Positions 49,682 through 60,940 of a DNA stretch of 64,000 nt are shown in pieces. Under the pieces are notes generated by a model. That model did not search any database. It had not been told where the DNA came from and saw nothing but the letters and a program-made list of their open reading frames with translations. This stretch comes from Manduca sexta. Lineage: Eukaryota > Arthropoda > Insecta > Lepidoptera > Sphingidae. Within the stretch, counting starts at the first letter, position 1. Each line of letters starts with the position of its first letter. The stretch spans positions 8,415,116-8,479,115 of the forward strand of contig NC_051121.1 of NCBI RefSeq assembly GCF_014839805.1, written 5' to 3'. The position numbers and the translations under genes are program-made.

Positions 49682-49748
49682 ATAAAATAATGTTTTGTTG
49701 TTTGTTTCCATAATTACAACTATAATTACCTAATGACAATAAAAATTA
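49682..49748 (+). promoter_or_regulatory. candidate poly(A) signals downstream of Gcn5
   Basis: AATAAA occurs at 49682 and again near 49739. Both are on the Gcn5 strand about 1.2 kb past its stop. They are the first clear consensus signals I saw, but this hexamer is common in AT-rich DNA, so the assignment is weak. Confidence 0.3.
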
Positions 49749-49749
49749 G

Positions 49750-51360
49750 GCTGTGTGCCCACCTTGATAGGCAAGTATTTGCCAATCTGTTTTTTATTTA
49801 TTCTTAAAAGGATGCTTGCAAATCGTTATGTATTATTTTCTCTTAAGTATAAACTTGTCATTTCAGCAGGGTGAAGTGTTAATATAAATCGATTAAAATA
49901 CAGTAAAGACTCGATTTACCAGACTTATTCGTTCGAATAATCGATAATCCGAATGATTTAATGTATGAGAAAACCTTTATTATTCTATATATGAATAATT
50001 AATAGCTAGCTTTTGCTCGCGACTCCGCCGACATTAACGACCATTCCCGAGTTTGAAAATGAGCCTTACTACTCACTACTTAGTGTAATGTAGCTTCCTG
50101 ATAGTAAAACAATTTTCAAAATCGGTTAAGTATTTTTTTTAGTTTTATATAGTTTCATCACCTCGCGGGTCTCAGTTGGCAATCTAAATAATCGCTAATC
50201 TATATAACAACTCCGGATAATCGAGTCTTTATTATGTTAATATAAAATGTATTAATCTTATTGTAATATAGCTGTTACTCGTGATAACTTTTTTTCTCTT
50301 AGGTATTTTTCTACCTTATAGGGTAATAGACTTTTCCTATGAAATATTTTTTACTTTAGAAATAAGGGCCGTTGAAAGGAAACTATATTCATTAGCATGT
50401 GGCTGTAAACTAGATGTTAAGAAAGTGTAAATATTAGCGGGAATTAGCTAAATTTTGTATGCCAATTTTTTATTTAAGTTTTGTTTTTAGGTTCTTTGAA
50501 AAAACCTTTTAATAATTTGTAAGTATCTATAATAAATAAGCCACAGGGCGTTTAAATGTTTTATATGATAAAATACAGTGTCGTTAATGTGTGTTGGAGT
50601 GTAAAAATAGCTGTAATTTCCGTTGTGGTACAACATATTTGTATATCGCATATAAAATACGTGTAATCTCAAATTCTTTGGATGTCATTAAATTTTTTAT
50701 TCCATCTAATTTTGATTTTTTTTTACCAATCAGCTCTATCTTATATTGTTCCATATATCTTTACTTACTAACATTGAACTGAAGTGAGCTTTCTCACTCT
50801 TACAGTAAAAGTTACATTAATTTTTTGCCTCTACTACTATCTAGTACCTGTAATATTATGTTTTAAAAAAATACATTTTATATTTTAATTGCATTTGATT
50901 GAACGTAAAGCAATTTAAATGTCATTCTACATAGATTAATACAACAATAATTAATACCTCTATGTTCATATTTGGCAAAATAAAACGCACTAATCACAGT
51001 AGTCATATTCGATTCCCCAACAGATTGCCAAATTTTACGGATAAGGTATTCTTGTCTATTTTAGTTTATGGAAACAGATAAGCAAAAAACCGAGAGTAAG
51101 CCAGCCCTGGATTTGTAAATAGCGATTTCAGAGGACGCTCACTCGATGTAATTAATCATTCTTTAATTTAACTTTAGTGCCTTCCATATTACAAACAAAT
51201 GTAAAATTATTAAGTATTTTAGAAACCTATATACATACATAAACCTACCTCCATGGGGCGGCGGAAATAAAGTGGCTTACACCCATAAAAAATATAAATC
51301 CGGAACTGGAGTAAGCTGAGGTAAGTTCTTTGAGGATTTATTTAATTTGATCCCCTCGTC
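49750..51360. other. intergenic AT-rich DNA between Gcn5 and goliath
   Basis: No gene is seen. A reversed family-2 Helitron-like fragment lies at about 50005-50150 ('tagcttttgctcgcgactcc'). Open frames at 50487-50782 on both strands are random in character. Confidence 0.5.
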
Positions 51361-51380
51361 TCCTATCCTCAACAGAACCA

Positions 51381-51512
51381 CGCGTACTGAGAGTACGTAT
51401 GAGAAGCCATAGCTTGATAGTTAAAACACACGGCCCGAACCTATTCGTCAACTCTCTTCTTTCCCGCACCATCAGGCTTTGGAATACTATGCCTCGACGC
51501 GTGTTCCTGTAA
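51381..51512 (+). pseudogene. 3' fragment of a non-LTR retrotransposon (LINE) ORF2
   Basis: The frame encodes RMRSHSLIVKTHGPNLF followed by VNSLLSRTIRLWNTMPRRVF and a stop. The pattern 'NS..SRTIRLWN.MP' close to the C-terminus is known from ORF2 reverse transcriptases of Jockey/CR1-like LINEs. No reverse-transcriptase core precedes it, so the copy is 5'-truncated and dead. About 150 bases of 3' sequence follow and end in a poly-A run (51671-51680). That tail contains 'cttaccatcaggtgcagtgg', the same motif as in the Repeat-C tails. Confidence 0.75.
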
Positions 51513-51574
51513 ACCTGGATCCTCCTCCGGTAGCGTGAAGAAGCATCTTATTAGGCCAGCATGATTGCGTAGAA

Positions 51575-51680
51575 TGGCATGAGATACCCAGCTGTTACCA
51601 TTCGATACTTCATCTGGACGGCATCGCGCTTACCATCAGGTGCAGTGGCATCCCTTTGCAGTGTCAGAATAAAAAAAAAA
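51575..51680 (+). repeat. LINE 3' tail shared with Repeat-C
   Basis: 'gagatacccagctgttacca', 'gcgcttaccatcaggtgcag' and 'tggcatccctttgcag' run into ten As. The TACCATCAGGTGCAGTGG core matches the ends of Repeat-C copies at 25260 and 40340, which suggests that Repeat-C is mobilised by a LINE with this tail. Confidence 0.6.
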
Positions 51681-51764
51681 TCAACAATCCTTCAGTAACA
51701 TATTAAGACCGGCTGTTAGATATAACAAGATTTAAGATCGTGATACAAATTATCAGGTAAGTAC

Positions 51765-51965
51765 CTTACACCCTGTGGACTAGGAGAGTTTGTAGAATTC
51801 CGTCAGGGTGACACTTGCCTGACATTAAAAGCGAGTAAAGGGACCATTAAGGGTTCGCAGGAACAGCGGCACTTCTAACGCAAGAGATGGACGGCCACGT
51901 GGTCAATGAGACCACACGTCGTAGAACGCTATGGACATCCTTCGTTGCGAGAAGCTTCTAAGACC
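51765..51965. repeat. GC-richer repeat-like segment
   Basis: The stretch from 'accttacaccctgtggacta' to 'ttctaagacccggcgtattg' is clearly GC-richer than its flanks and looks like part of a retroelement, but I cannot name it. No long frame is open. Confidence 0.35.
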
Positions 51966-52760
51966 CGGCGTATTGCTATTGCCATAAATATAAAAATACC
52001 AGGATGTGAGTAAAACGCAACTAATGAATACTGTATTGGTTTTATTCAATACCTCATGTTCACACATGGAGCAATGAAGAACACTTCAACGAGGGAATGT
52101 AAATATTTTACATATTATTTATTTGTTACATTTAGAAGTACACACCAGTCTCCTTGTTTGAATAGACATTGACGGACCTAAAGGAGCTAGGGAGGCCTCA
52201 GTTCCCTCCAAATCTTGTCCCCAAAGTCCACAGTCCCCTAGCTCCCCTCACAAATTTTCTGAATCCGCCACTGAATATAAAATAATGAATTTAAGTACCT
52301 TATGTATAGCGTACATAATAACTTAAATGCTCACTTATAATATCTTAACATAATATATTTCGCGTTGTTTAAAATAAAGTTTTGATTAAGCGCTTTTAAA
52401 TACAATCTGAATAAATGTAAAGATTTTTTTGTATACTTAATGATTTTTTCTTAACAATTGCATTTAAAGCGACATATGTTCAGACTAGATTTAATAACTA
52501 CCATTTTTTCGGAGTTTTTCGGAAATTAATATTCCGAACATTTGAAAATAACCGATATAAAGTTTTCCTTTATAAAAGTAAACCATAAATAATTCCCAGT
52601 TAAGTCAATTTTTAGTTCACACACCATTTTAATTCGGTTGCGACATGGCCCCGTTTTATCGTTACATTTTTATCTTAAATAAAGTTTTAATTGCAGTTTA
52701 AATGATTACATTATCACATTCATATAAACTAAAAGCATATTAACATTTTTATCTCTACAG

Positions 52761-52880
52761 ATAAAACGACTGGTGGGCAAAAACGACATTCCTAAGAAAG
52801 TCGATTTCTTCAAGAGGTTTGTTTGGGACATTACAGAACCATCCAACACTCCAGTTAGCTGCATAGTTATTGCGTTGATG
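52761..52880 (+). other. exon-like segment of unknown origin
   Basis: The acceptor-like TTTTTATCTCTACAG ends at 52760. The following frame gives IKRLVGKNDIPKKVDFFKR and stays open to TAA at 52878-52880. A GTTTGT donor-like site lies at 52816. No protein family was recognised. It is the only acceptor-plus-open-frame that I noticed on this strand between Gcn5 and goliath, so it could be a 3' exon of an alternative Gcn5 transcript. It could equally be a transposon remnant. Confidence 0.25.
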
Positions 52881-53237
52881 TAAATATGGAATATTAATGT
52901 TACAACACAACTCAAATAATCTTTTGTTTTCGAAACAGAAAACACGAACTTGTCAAATTTCACTCAAACTGCGATATGTGAAAGAATATCATGATATGAC
53001 GCAAATGAATTACAATATACACCTGAATTGTTATTGCATGGACGGATACTCTTAATCCAGCATATATTACGCAGATAAGGGCCACCACAACAGTACTGTG
53101 TAGTGACGTCGCTATGACGTCACAGTATAGGACACCATTAACTTATGAGATCAACCAATCAAATTTTAAGTACAATGTTTTGATTTTCGTTTAAAGAATG
53201 CATTGCAGGAATGGGTAGCATTGGCTATTAGAGTTCG

Positions 53238-53460
53238 TTAAGGTGGTAGCTCAAGGTCCATTTTCATACATTTTGTTTCGGCTTTAATCTGGGTAACTAA
53301 ACAAGTATTGGCAAGTAAAGAATTTAAATTCACGTCAACTGCGAGAACTAATCACTAACTAGACGTGAATTTAAATTCTTTACTTGCCAATACTTGTTTA
53401 GTTACCCAGATTAAAGCCGAAACAAAATGTATGAAAATGGACCTTGAGCTACCACCTTAA
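53238..53460. mobile_element. TTAA-flanked hairpin element, copy 2 (shorter)
   Basis: TTAA at 53238-53241 and 53457-53460 flank a 215-bp element. Its two arms of about 95 bases are exact reverse complements, separated by about 25 bases. For 87 bases the arms are identical to those of copy 1 at 33844-34201. The outermost bases differ (GGTGGTAGC and GCTACCACC), but again the two arms match each other. The spacer equals part of the copy-1 right arm, so this copy arose by deletion of the central palindrome. It lies 315 bases past the goliath stop codon. Confidence 0.92.
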
Positions 53461-53774
53461 TAATATGTTTTGTTTAAAGGAAGACAAATCAAACTGTTTA
53501 TAGGCAAGATATTAAAAGTTTGGAAACCCGTGCGACCCACTCGTGCGCAGCAGTACATAATCCTGCGTGTTGTCAAACATAATGTGAACACTGTTTCGTT
53601 GACTAGGCGGAGTTGCGGTGTATAACCTACGTCCTTAACCGTACAAATATCACTTGTCACCCGACGTCACTCACTGGAAGTTTTTTTTTTGAGTATTTTA
53701 CTATATATTTATGAACACAATTGTCTCATTCACTGCACACGTAGTCTATTTGGCACAGCTGCGGTAGGTCGCGT

Positions 53775-56700
53775 TCACTCTTGCGGCGCGACTGTACTGC
53801 TGGTCGCGTTGTCCTGCCGCGACGAATCCGCCCGGGGAGATCCCGAGGGACTTGTGTCGCATGACCTGGAAATGAAAAATTATATCAGCATCATGTTTTG
53901 TGTGCGTGTTCATGTGTGTGCCTGTGTGCCTTTAGGTTTATATAATATTTAGTTAAATTATATATTGTAATTATTAGTAATAAATTTTTAATCTATACTA
54001 ATATAAAGCTGAAAAGTTTGCTTATTTTAACGCGCTAATCTCAGTAATTACTAAACGATTTTGATTTTTTTACACTAAAAGGAATTCCTGAGAGCATAAG
54101 CCATTTTTTATCCCAGGATAACTACGTAATCGCAGCCGCAAGCAAAAGTTAGTATTAAGTATATGTTACCTAATCTCAATAACAAAGAAATATAAAAAGT
54201 TTTATCGTTTGTCGTCGACAAATAATTTGATGCGATTATTAAATCGCTTATCAGTTGTAGATATTGATAGCATATTACGTAATAACGTTAATCCGAGCAA
54301 AGTCATTGCCATTCATGATTTAGATGCAATTAAAAACAAATAACCGATTATTCACAGGTATTTTTTTCTAATAAATATTATAGTTCTTTGCCACGCTGTT
54401 CAATGTCAAAGTCGTAGCCATACAGTGACCGCATTGAGATTAGGAAAATCAGGATTATATCGACCGTTTGTGTTTAAATATTTTATGAATAGGTTATTGT
54501 AATTGAAAATAGCACAAGTGAAATCAAAACAATATCATTGATTGGCTGTAGGATATTTAGCTGGATAGCGACCAGTCCATACATATACATGGTGTATAAT
54601 CCGCCATAATGGTCCACGTAAGTGTCCTGCGTTCCGGGATCAGCTAGTTTATATCGTGTGCGTGTGAGTGTATGTGTGCGTGATCGTGCGTGCGCGTGCG
54701 TGTGCGTGTGCGTGCGTAAGTGTGCGCGTGTGAGTGTGATTGTGTGGGTGCGTGAGTGTAGGTGCGTGCGTGCGTGCGCGTGCGTACCGTGCGTGCAGCG
54801 AGGGCACGAGCTCGTCGGGCGAGGAGGCGCGGCTGCTGCGCTCGCTGCCCGCCTCCGAGAACGAGTTGTCGCTCGTCAGCTGCAACACAACCGCACAACA
54901 GGTAATTAACTATATAATGGTCCACTCGAATAAGTCTATAAGGCATTTCTTAAACACACTACTGATCCTCATGTTTAGCTTTATTCAAGCATTCGCCTGG
55001 CAAATGGCGACAGTAAAGCTAATAAACAACACAACGTTAGAATTGCTTGGATCACCAAATTGAAAACAGAATTAATATGGATTTTTTCTAGTTTTTATTC
55101 AATCATTTATTGAAATAAGTAATAATGATTTCATCTTTATTACAATTTTATGTCAATTTAGAAATATAGAAACAGATTTTATATATTTGCATACCAGTGT
55201 GAGTGGATGTCTGTTCCTGGCGGGACTGAGCGCGCGACTCCGCGCCTCCTCAACTTCCAGCTGAAGGATGCTTTCCTGGCTGCCGGTGAACTGAACACAA
55301 AAATTAACTTATTATAACTTTGAAAATATTGTCAATATTCACATATTATTTTGAAACGGAGACGAGAAAGTGACCCGTCTGCGCCTGATGGTAAGTATGA
55401 AGGGTTTTAGATGGTACCAAATCCGTTCAGCTAATTCTGCAATTACTTCTAACAAACATACAAACATTTTCACAACTCTCGCATATACATATAACAGTAA
55501 GAAGTAAGGTCACCTAAATATTATAGCCATATCTTATATACATATAATCCTGAGTCCAAAGAATGAATTCGGCTTGAGACACATCATATTATGTTTTAAA
55601 GAAAACTCACCACAAATCCATAGTATTTGAGTATGTCCATCTTGCACATGGGACACGTCCGGTGCTCCAGCAGCCACGGATCTATGCAGTTCTTGTGGAA
55701 GTCGTGTCTGGAAACAGACATTTACAATGAGAAACGTTGGCATAAACACATGCCGGTTTGTTTAGCGTTAACAAATATATTATTATAAGTCATGTTCCCA
55801 AATACATTTTACTCTAATTAAAACGTCGATGCAGGACCACTAACTGCATGGCCCATTTTCTTAATAATTTTATTTGCTACTGATATATACTAATAAACAC
55901 TATTACAGACATAGGCATTTTGTTTACTTTGTGTGACCAAATACCAACGTAAGGGAACGTTTAGGTTGGCAGAAGTGTTATAAACGCGCGACTAAACGCA
56001 CACTAGTGCAATTACTTCGCATATTGTTCAGAACGCGATATTTTTTTCATTATACCTGCAAGGATAATCCCCACTGCACCCTATGGTAAGCAAGGTAAGT
56101 CCAATAGAACAGCGACTGACGAGAGATGAATACCCCTCGGCAGTCGACACAATAATGCCGGCCTGTTGCAACTAAATATACACAGGCTGATCCTGGAACA
56201 CGACACTCTTAAGCCATTATGGCGGGTTTTAACACCTTGTGTACGGCGAGCGCTATGCGGGCGGATATAATACATCCTACCACCAGAAAAATGCTAAATT
56301 GCAATTGTAGTAGTACTATTTTCGTATAACTGCGTGTACTCACCTACAAGGAAGAGATCTGAGCGTCTCCGACACTTTGTACGGCTCTATGCATATAGCG
56401 CAACACTCGCCGTCGCCTTGCACCTCCTGCAGAATATTACTTATTAATATAGTTAACACCTCATTAATTTATTTATTAAAGGACCTCCAACGAAAGATAC
56501 ACGGCATATAATAAAAACAATGTCGTAGCATTTTTACAATTAACAATGTGACATGCCTCTTTAATTATAGGAGATCACAGCATCCAAATTTATATATTGG
56601 TACAGCGGTAAAAATAATATTTGTTAGATATATAAGTAAAAACTTAAAACAGTATATTTAATATCATTAATATATTTAAGCCTTAATCCTAGTGAATTTT

Positions 56701-59700
56701 ACCTATCACTAATGCACTATCTATTTGGAAAGTAAATTTATATAGCATATCAATAATTATATTATTTATTACTTTATTTATTGACATTTATGTAAGAAAT
56801 TGTTTGTTTGAAAACAATCGATATGAAATATCATTAAACGTGACATATCATCATCAATTGGTTTATTTATATCACTTATTTACAACCTCCAGAAGTTTCA
56901 AGACTTACAATTACTATTAAACATGATGATAGTAAATTTTGAATCATTCTTTCAACCACAATTCCTCTTTTATCTCATCGACCATTCTTCTTTTGATTTC
57001 GTTCAAGCTTACGAACCAACCCATGTTGCGAATCCTCTCGACCAATATCTCTCTTTGGAACCAAGCCATGTTCCACGAATGTTACGTCACGTTTACAATG
57101 GAATATGACAAAGCCTACTCATTATCATGTGTACTCACCCTATCTTCAGTCTTTAAGCTCTTGACGGGTATTTTAGATAATGCCTTCTTGGCGGCGCAAC
57201 ACAGTCGCTTCTGCAAATGTAAACAGGAAAAATATAACGAACACGAATAAATTTTCACAACTCTATGTACGGCTTCATAAAGCAAGTCCTTTATTCCGGA
57301 GGGGTATGCGGGATTCGAAACCAGGACCTCAGAGCGGTAGCGTACCGCGTACACAATACAACTACGCCACCGAGACAGTAAAGTACTTATTAAAAAAAAT
57401 CTGATGCATTCAGTATATTACATTGTTAACTTTGGAATTATGTCTGTGGTATCTAGTTTATGGATAAAACACCAGAAAAGCGGCATTATTGGACGAATCC
57501 CTTACACGAGACAATTAGCAATAGCGAGGCCTTGCAAGTTTTAAAAATATTTTTTGAATACTGATAATCATATGTTCGAAGGATTTACAATTATTTTTAT
57601 TATGGGACTCTCTTCACATACCTATTAGGCGTAACGGGCAGTGTACGCCTTATCGAAAAGATACTATGCTTGAAAACTGTTTTAAGATTTTATATATTAG
57701 GGCAATGTACGCCATATTGAAAAGATACTATGCTTGAAAACTGTTTTAAGATTTTATATATTAGGGCAATGTACGCCATATTGAAAAGATACTATGCTTG
57801 AAAGCTGTTTTAAGATTTTATATATTAGGGCAATGTACGCCATATTGAAAAGATACTATGCTTGAAAGCTGTTTTAAGATTTTATATATTAGGGCAATGT
57901 ACGCCATATTGAAAAGATACTATGCTTGAAAACTGTTTTAAGATTTTAGCGCCTCGCGTATCACTACATAGCATAAAACAAAGTCGCTTTCTCTGTCCCT
58001 ATGTGTGTATCTTTAAAACTACGCAACGGATTTTGATGCGGGTTTTAATAGATAGAGTGATTCAAGAGGAAGGTTTATATGTATAATAATAACGTCCATT
58101 AAATAGCATTGCACCCGTGCGAAGTCGGGGCGGGTCGCTAGTACATATATAAAGCATAGCATATATGCTTTATATAAAACATAACGTGCGTCATCATCGC
58201 GTCATCATAATTGCATGTTTCAGTAAAATTTTGTCACATAATGCGCGTTTCCAACCTAATATTTGTACGAACTCTAAGTCAAAATTACATCAATTTTTCA
58301 TATATTATGTGAATTTAAATTCTATGTAACATAAAATAATTGTGAAGTACATGAATGTCAACCATCATTAATTTTAATATTACACAAAGTCCGATGATGC
58401 GTGTTCGTGAGTTCTTTTTGATATTTCGTGCAAAACACGTGCGTACGTGCAATAATAACAAAAAGTATGTCGTTAAAATATTTACCACAAATACGTTAAT
58501 TTAAATGGAGAATTACTTTGTTAAATATTTGTTGTTTGCTATTTAATATAGATATATTTATGGTGTTCTTCCGTGTTGAGTTGTGTTCGGAATTATTATT
58601 GATTGTAACTAATACGTGTTTTAGCCAATCCTTAAATGATTTTATTCAAACTTAACATAGAAATATCAATGTTTTTTTTAATACTAATTAAAGAGACGGC
58701 CAGCCTTTGGTCTTATTGCAAATACCACATCCAACACAAGCGGTATCAAGCATCCAAAACTAAAGCTAAATGGCGAACCATCAATGAGGAACGGTCCATA
58801 TGACCCGATTCCTACCTTCCCTTTTAGGTTTATTCACGTTTGTCTTAATTTTCATTTTCTGTATAATTGGCCGCGATATTAACGTTAACTAAGGCAATTT
58901 TTTGTTGCCTCGGGTTACGTTTTGAAAAATGTCACCCTTCGCAACTGCCAACCATAAACAACTATAATTATCAAAGGAATTTGAACTTAAGTACCCAGAC
59001 CTAAAGTATTTATGATAAGGTATTACAGTGTTATTTATTGAGTACTAACCGAGAGTCTGTCCTTAGCGTGTATGTATCGAAAGCGCTGGATGTAGTAGAA
59101 GACGAGCCACGCCAACGAGATCACCATCAACACGATGAACGAGATCGACACGAACAGCACTGACGTCCTGGAACATAATACCTTCAACTTAGAGCTGCTT
59201 TTTCATTGACTAGTTATTTATAAAAATACAACAAAAATTATAAATTATGGTGACTCAGGCCTTTTATTCCTGAAGAGGTAGACAGGGGCGCAACTGGTGC
59301 AACTTTCCGCCATATGTATTCTGTCCCTTGTGATAGGGGGCGAACCTATCGCCATATCAGGTTCAATTCCAGACTCCTGACTTATAGTAAATGGAAAAAC
59401 CTAATATCACTGCCCGACCCGAGGATCGAACCCAAGACGTCAACGCTGCAGTCTGCAGAGGCATTAAAAATAACAGATCAACTAATAATATAGTTTAATA
59501 CTTTCACATTATATTCGGTCATCTTATACTGTACATGATCTTTCATGTGATTTTAAATGATTTTGGAGGGATAGAGTTTAGTAGAATCGTGGTCTGTTAA
59601 GTAATTCTGGCAACGCATCGACAATTCCTTTCGTATGTGGATGTTTATGGACGGCGGTATACTTACAGTGGAGACTCAATTATTCGGACTTGTTATACGG

Positions 59701-60487
59701 ATTTACGATTGTTCGGATTGCCAACCGTAAGAAAATAATTTTGTAGTCTAAAGACGGCGCAAGTCTCTCGTCCCGCACGTAGTCCGTCACATAAATAACT
59801 GAATATATTCGAAACTGTTCGTCTATAGACTTTTGTGTTTTCAACATATTTCCCCTTCACAAAAATAAAATATGTTAAAATAGACTTTACTTCACTAAAA
59901 AAAAGAACAAAATGTATCAATAATTAAATTTGAGGTTTTGATTTTGTTCAGCTATTTATGTACTACAATTCTTGGTAGGATTTATAAAATAGCATAGGCA
60001 GGTGTACCTATTAATCAGGTGGCCCCTCCTGCTCGTTTACTATTAGGGTATTTAATTCCAAGCATGATTGCCTTGGTGAAGTTGTAATATGTACACGTTG
60101 CGAGTGAGTGTGATACCTCCGTGCCTCGGAAAGCACGTAAAGGTGGTCCTACGATCCTGATTTCTCTGCGGTTGTAGCAGATTGCCGTCTCAACGGACAC
60201 ATTGAAGGAACAGAGAGTGCACCTGGGAATTGCGCACACACTTGTGCACTATAATATCTCCTGCGGAACTAGCTGATCCCCGTTAATATCGGCCGTTAGA
60301 AGAAATTCATTCATTGCAATTCCAATTAGTTTTGGTATTTAATGTAAAACTTACTTATTAATATTATTGTTGACGTGCGCGAATGTCCGTCCCTTAATGA
60401 TCCCGATCATGACGCGCGTGCCGTTGTCGATCAGCCGCGTTATCTCCTCTCCCTTCCATTTGTAAGTGAATATTGCACTGATGTTAC
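53775..60487 (-). CDS. gol: goliath-type PA-TM-RING E3 ubiquitin ligase, last eight coding exons
   Basis: The coding exons in transcript order are 60355-60487, 59050-59167, 57139-57210, 56344-56426, 55611-55707, 55195-55290, 54788-54879 and 53775-53865. All join in frame with GT-AG borders. Exon 1 here holds the end of the luminal PA domain ([17 protein letters not shown]) with N-glycosylation sequons. Exon 2 encodes the single membrane segment ([19 protein letters not shown]) and the juxtamembrane YYIQRFRY. Exon 3 has [14 protein letters not shown]. Exons 4-5 form the RING-H2 finger: CCAIC, then [11 protein letters not shown] and CPMCK, with all C3H2C3 ligands present. The last three exons encode a Ser/Glu-rich tail ending PQE at TGA 53775-53777. 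The family ubiquitylates membrane proteins on endosomes and Drosophila goliath is its namesake. Signal peptide and the first part of the PA domain were not found and probably lie beyond 64000. godzilla/RNF13 is less likely given the membrane segment. Confidence 0.95.
53992..54152 (+). mobile_element. Helitron-like element, family 2, end decayed (goliath intron)
   Basis: It starts TCTATACTAATATAAAGC and ends 'cgcaagcaaaagTTAG', one base off the CTAG terminus. It lies in the last goliath intron, 127 bases from the final exon. Confidence 0.65.
54545..54656 (+). repeat. Repeat-C fragment next to microsatellite
   Basis: 'tgtaggatatttagctggat', 'ccgccataatggtccacgta' and 'gcgttccgggatcagctagt' match Repeat-C on the plus strand. 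The copy stops at 'tttatatc', exactly where the GT-rich array begins. Confidence 0.7.
54657..54786 (+). repeat. GT/GCGT microsatellite at a goliath splice donor
   Basis: About 130 bases consist of GTGT, GCGT and GAGT units. On the coding (minus) strand this is a CA/CGCA array that starts right at the donor GTACGC of the 54788-54879 exon. The end of the exon (CTGCACGCACG) already resembles the array, so repeat length changes could affect the donor or the last codons. Confidence 0.85.
55611..56426 (-). CDS. gol: goliath RING-H2 exons
   Basis: The finger is split over two exons by an intron of 636 bases inside the codon after LPC (AG|A). The 56344-56426 exon supplies the first Cys pair (CAIC). 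The 55611-55707 exon supplies the His pair (HDFH) and the last three Cys (C...CPMC), including the Pro-Trp of DPWLLEH that contacts E2 enzymes in this family. Nothing is missing, so catalysis should be intact. Confidence 0.95.
56060..56285 (-). repeat. Repeat-C in goliath intron
   Basis: 'actgcaccctatggtaagca' (reversed tail), 'ctgacgagagatgaataccc', 'cagtcgacacaataatgccg' and 'caccttgtgtacggcgagcg' identify a simple minus-strand copy. It ends 59 bases from the first RING exon. Confidence 0.78.
57285..57378 (-). repeat. SINE-B 5' fragment
   Basis: 'gattcgaaaccaggacctca', 'gagcggtagcgtaccgcg' and 'actacgccaccgagacagt' are the B-box and head regions on the minus strand. The tail is absent. Confidence 0.75.
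57636..57949 (+). repeat. 64-bp tandem array, five units
   Basis: The unit GGGCAATGTACGCCATATTG, then AAAAGATACTATGCTTGAAA and CTGTTTTAAGATTTTATATA (plus TTA), repeats with a period of 64 bases from 57636. The fifth unit is cut to 58 bases. Units differ at one to four positions; the first is the most diverged (GCAGTGTACGCCTTATCG). The array ends 11 bases before a family-1 Helitron. Confidence 0.95.
57961..58141 (+). mobile_element. non-autonomous Helitron, family 1
   Basis: It starts TCACTACATAGCATAAAAC after a host A (57960) and ends GGGGCGGGTCGCTAG before a host T (58142). At 181 bp it is close to the copy at 13378-13568. It lies in the goliath intron between the membrane-segment and linker exons. 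Confidence 0.87.
58143..59049. other. goliath intron sequence
   Basis: AT-rich intron without recognisable repeats apart from isolated decayed pieces. No exon is needed here, because exons 59050-59167 and 57139-57210 join in frame. Confidence 0.6.
59258..59455 (-). repeat. SINE-B in goliath intron
   Basis: 'ccttttattcctgaagaggt', 'gcgaacctatcgccatatca' and 'gaccgaggatcgaacccaa'-like text identify a minus-strand copy. The head is mostly lost. Confidence 0.75.
60095..60290 (+). repeat. dispersed repeat, family D, copy 2
   Basis: 'cgtgcctcggaaagcacgta', 'gatttctctgcggttgtagc', 'ttgccgtctcaacggacac' and 'ttgtgcactataatatctcc' match 22990-23215. It ends 64 bases from the 60355-60487 goliath exon. 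Confidence 0.65.
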
Positions 60488-60759
60488 CTGCAAACAAAAA
60501 TGATACTTATACCGACAATTTTAAACTTAAATTTCTGGTTGATAATATCGATTCAGGTGAAATATATTTATGGTTATATTTGGAACTATTACGTATATTT
60601 TAAATTTTAACCGCTCGAGCGGAGTACGGAACCATTTATATGTAAATTGAAACGTGATTTAGGCGTAGAACGGCCTGTTTCATATTTAGTTATATGTTTT
60701 TAGTTAGATTAAGATCCTCACAAACAGTGAAATATAGGATAACATAATTTTTTTTTTAA

Positions 60760-60940
60760 TCTATACTAAAATTAATAAAGAGGAAAGTTTGTGTGTTTGT
60801 TTGTAGGGGCTAATCCTGAATTACTAAACTGATTTTGACTTTTTTTTCCACTGATAGGAAGCTATATTACTCCTAAGTTCTGTAGCTACTCGTTACTCCG
60901 GGAAAACTTTTTCACATATGCGAAGCCGCGGGCAAGTCAT
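60760..60940 (+). mobile_element. Helitron-like element, family 2
   Basis: It begins TCTATACTAAAATTAATAAA and ends near 'atgcgaagccgcgggcaagt', lacking the final CTAG. It resembles 53992-54152 in its first 60 bases. Confidence 0.6.

Noticed and set aside
54644..54946. Antisense and sense frames with long His/Thr/Arg/Val runs
   Set aside because: They translate the GT/GCGT microsatellite. The true exon ends at 54788.
57636..57949. CRISPR-like array
   Set aside because: The 64-bp units are continuous, with no distinct spacers, in a eukaryotic intron; it is an ordinary tandem repeat.
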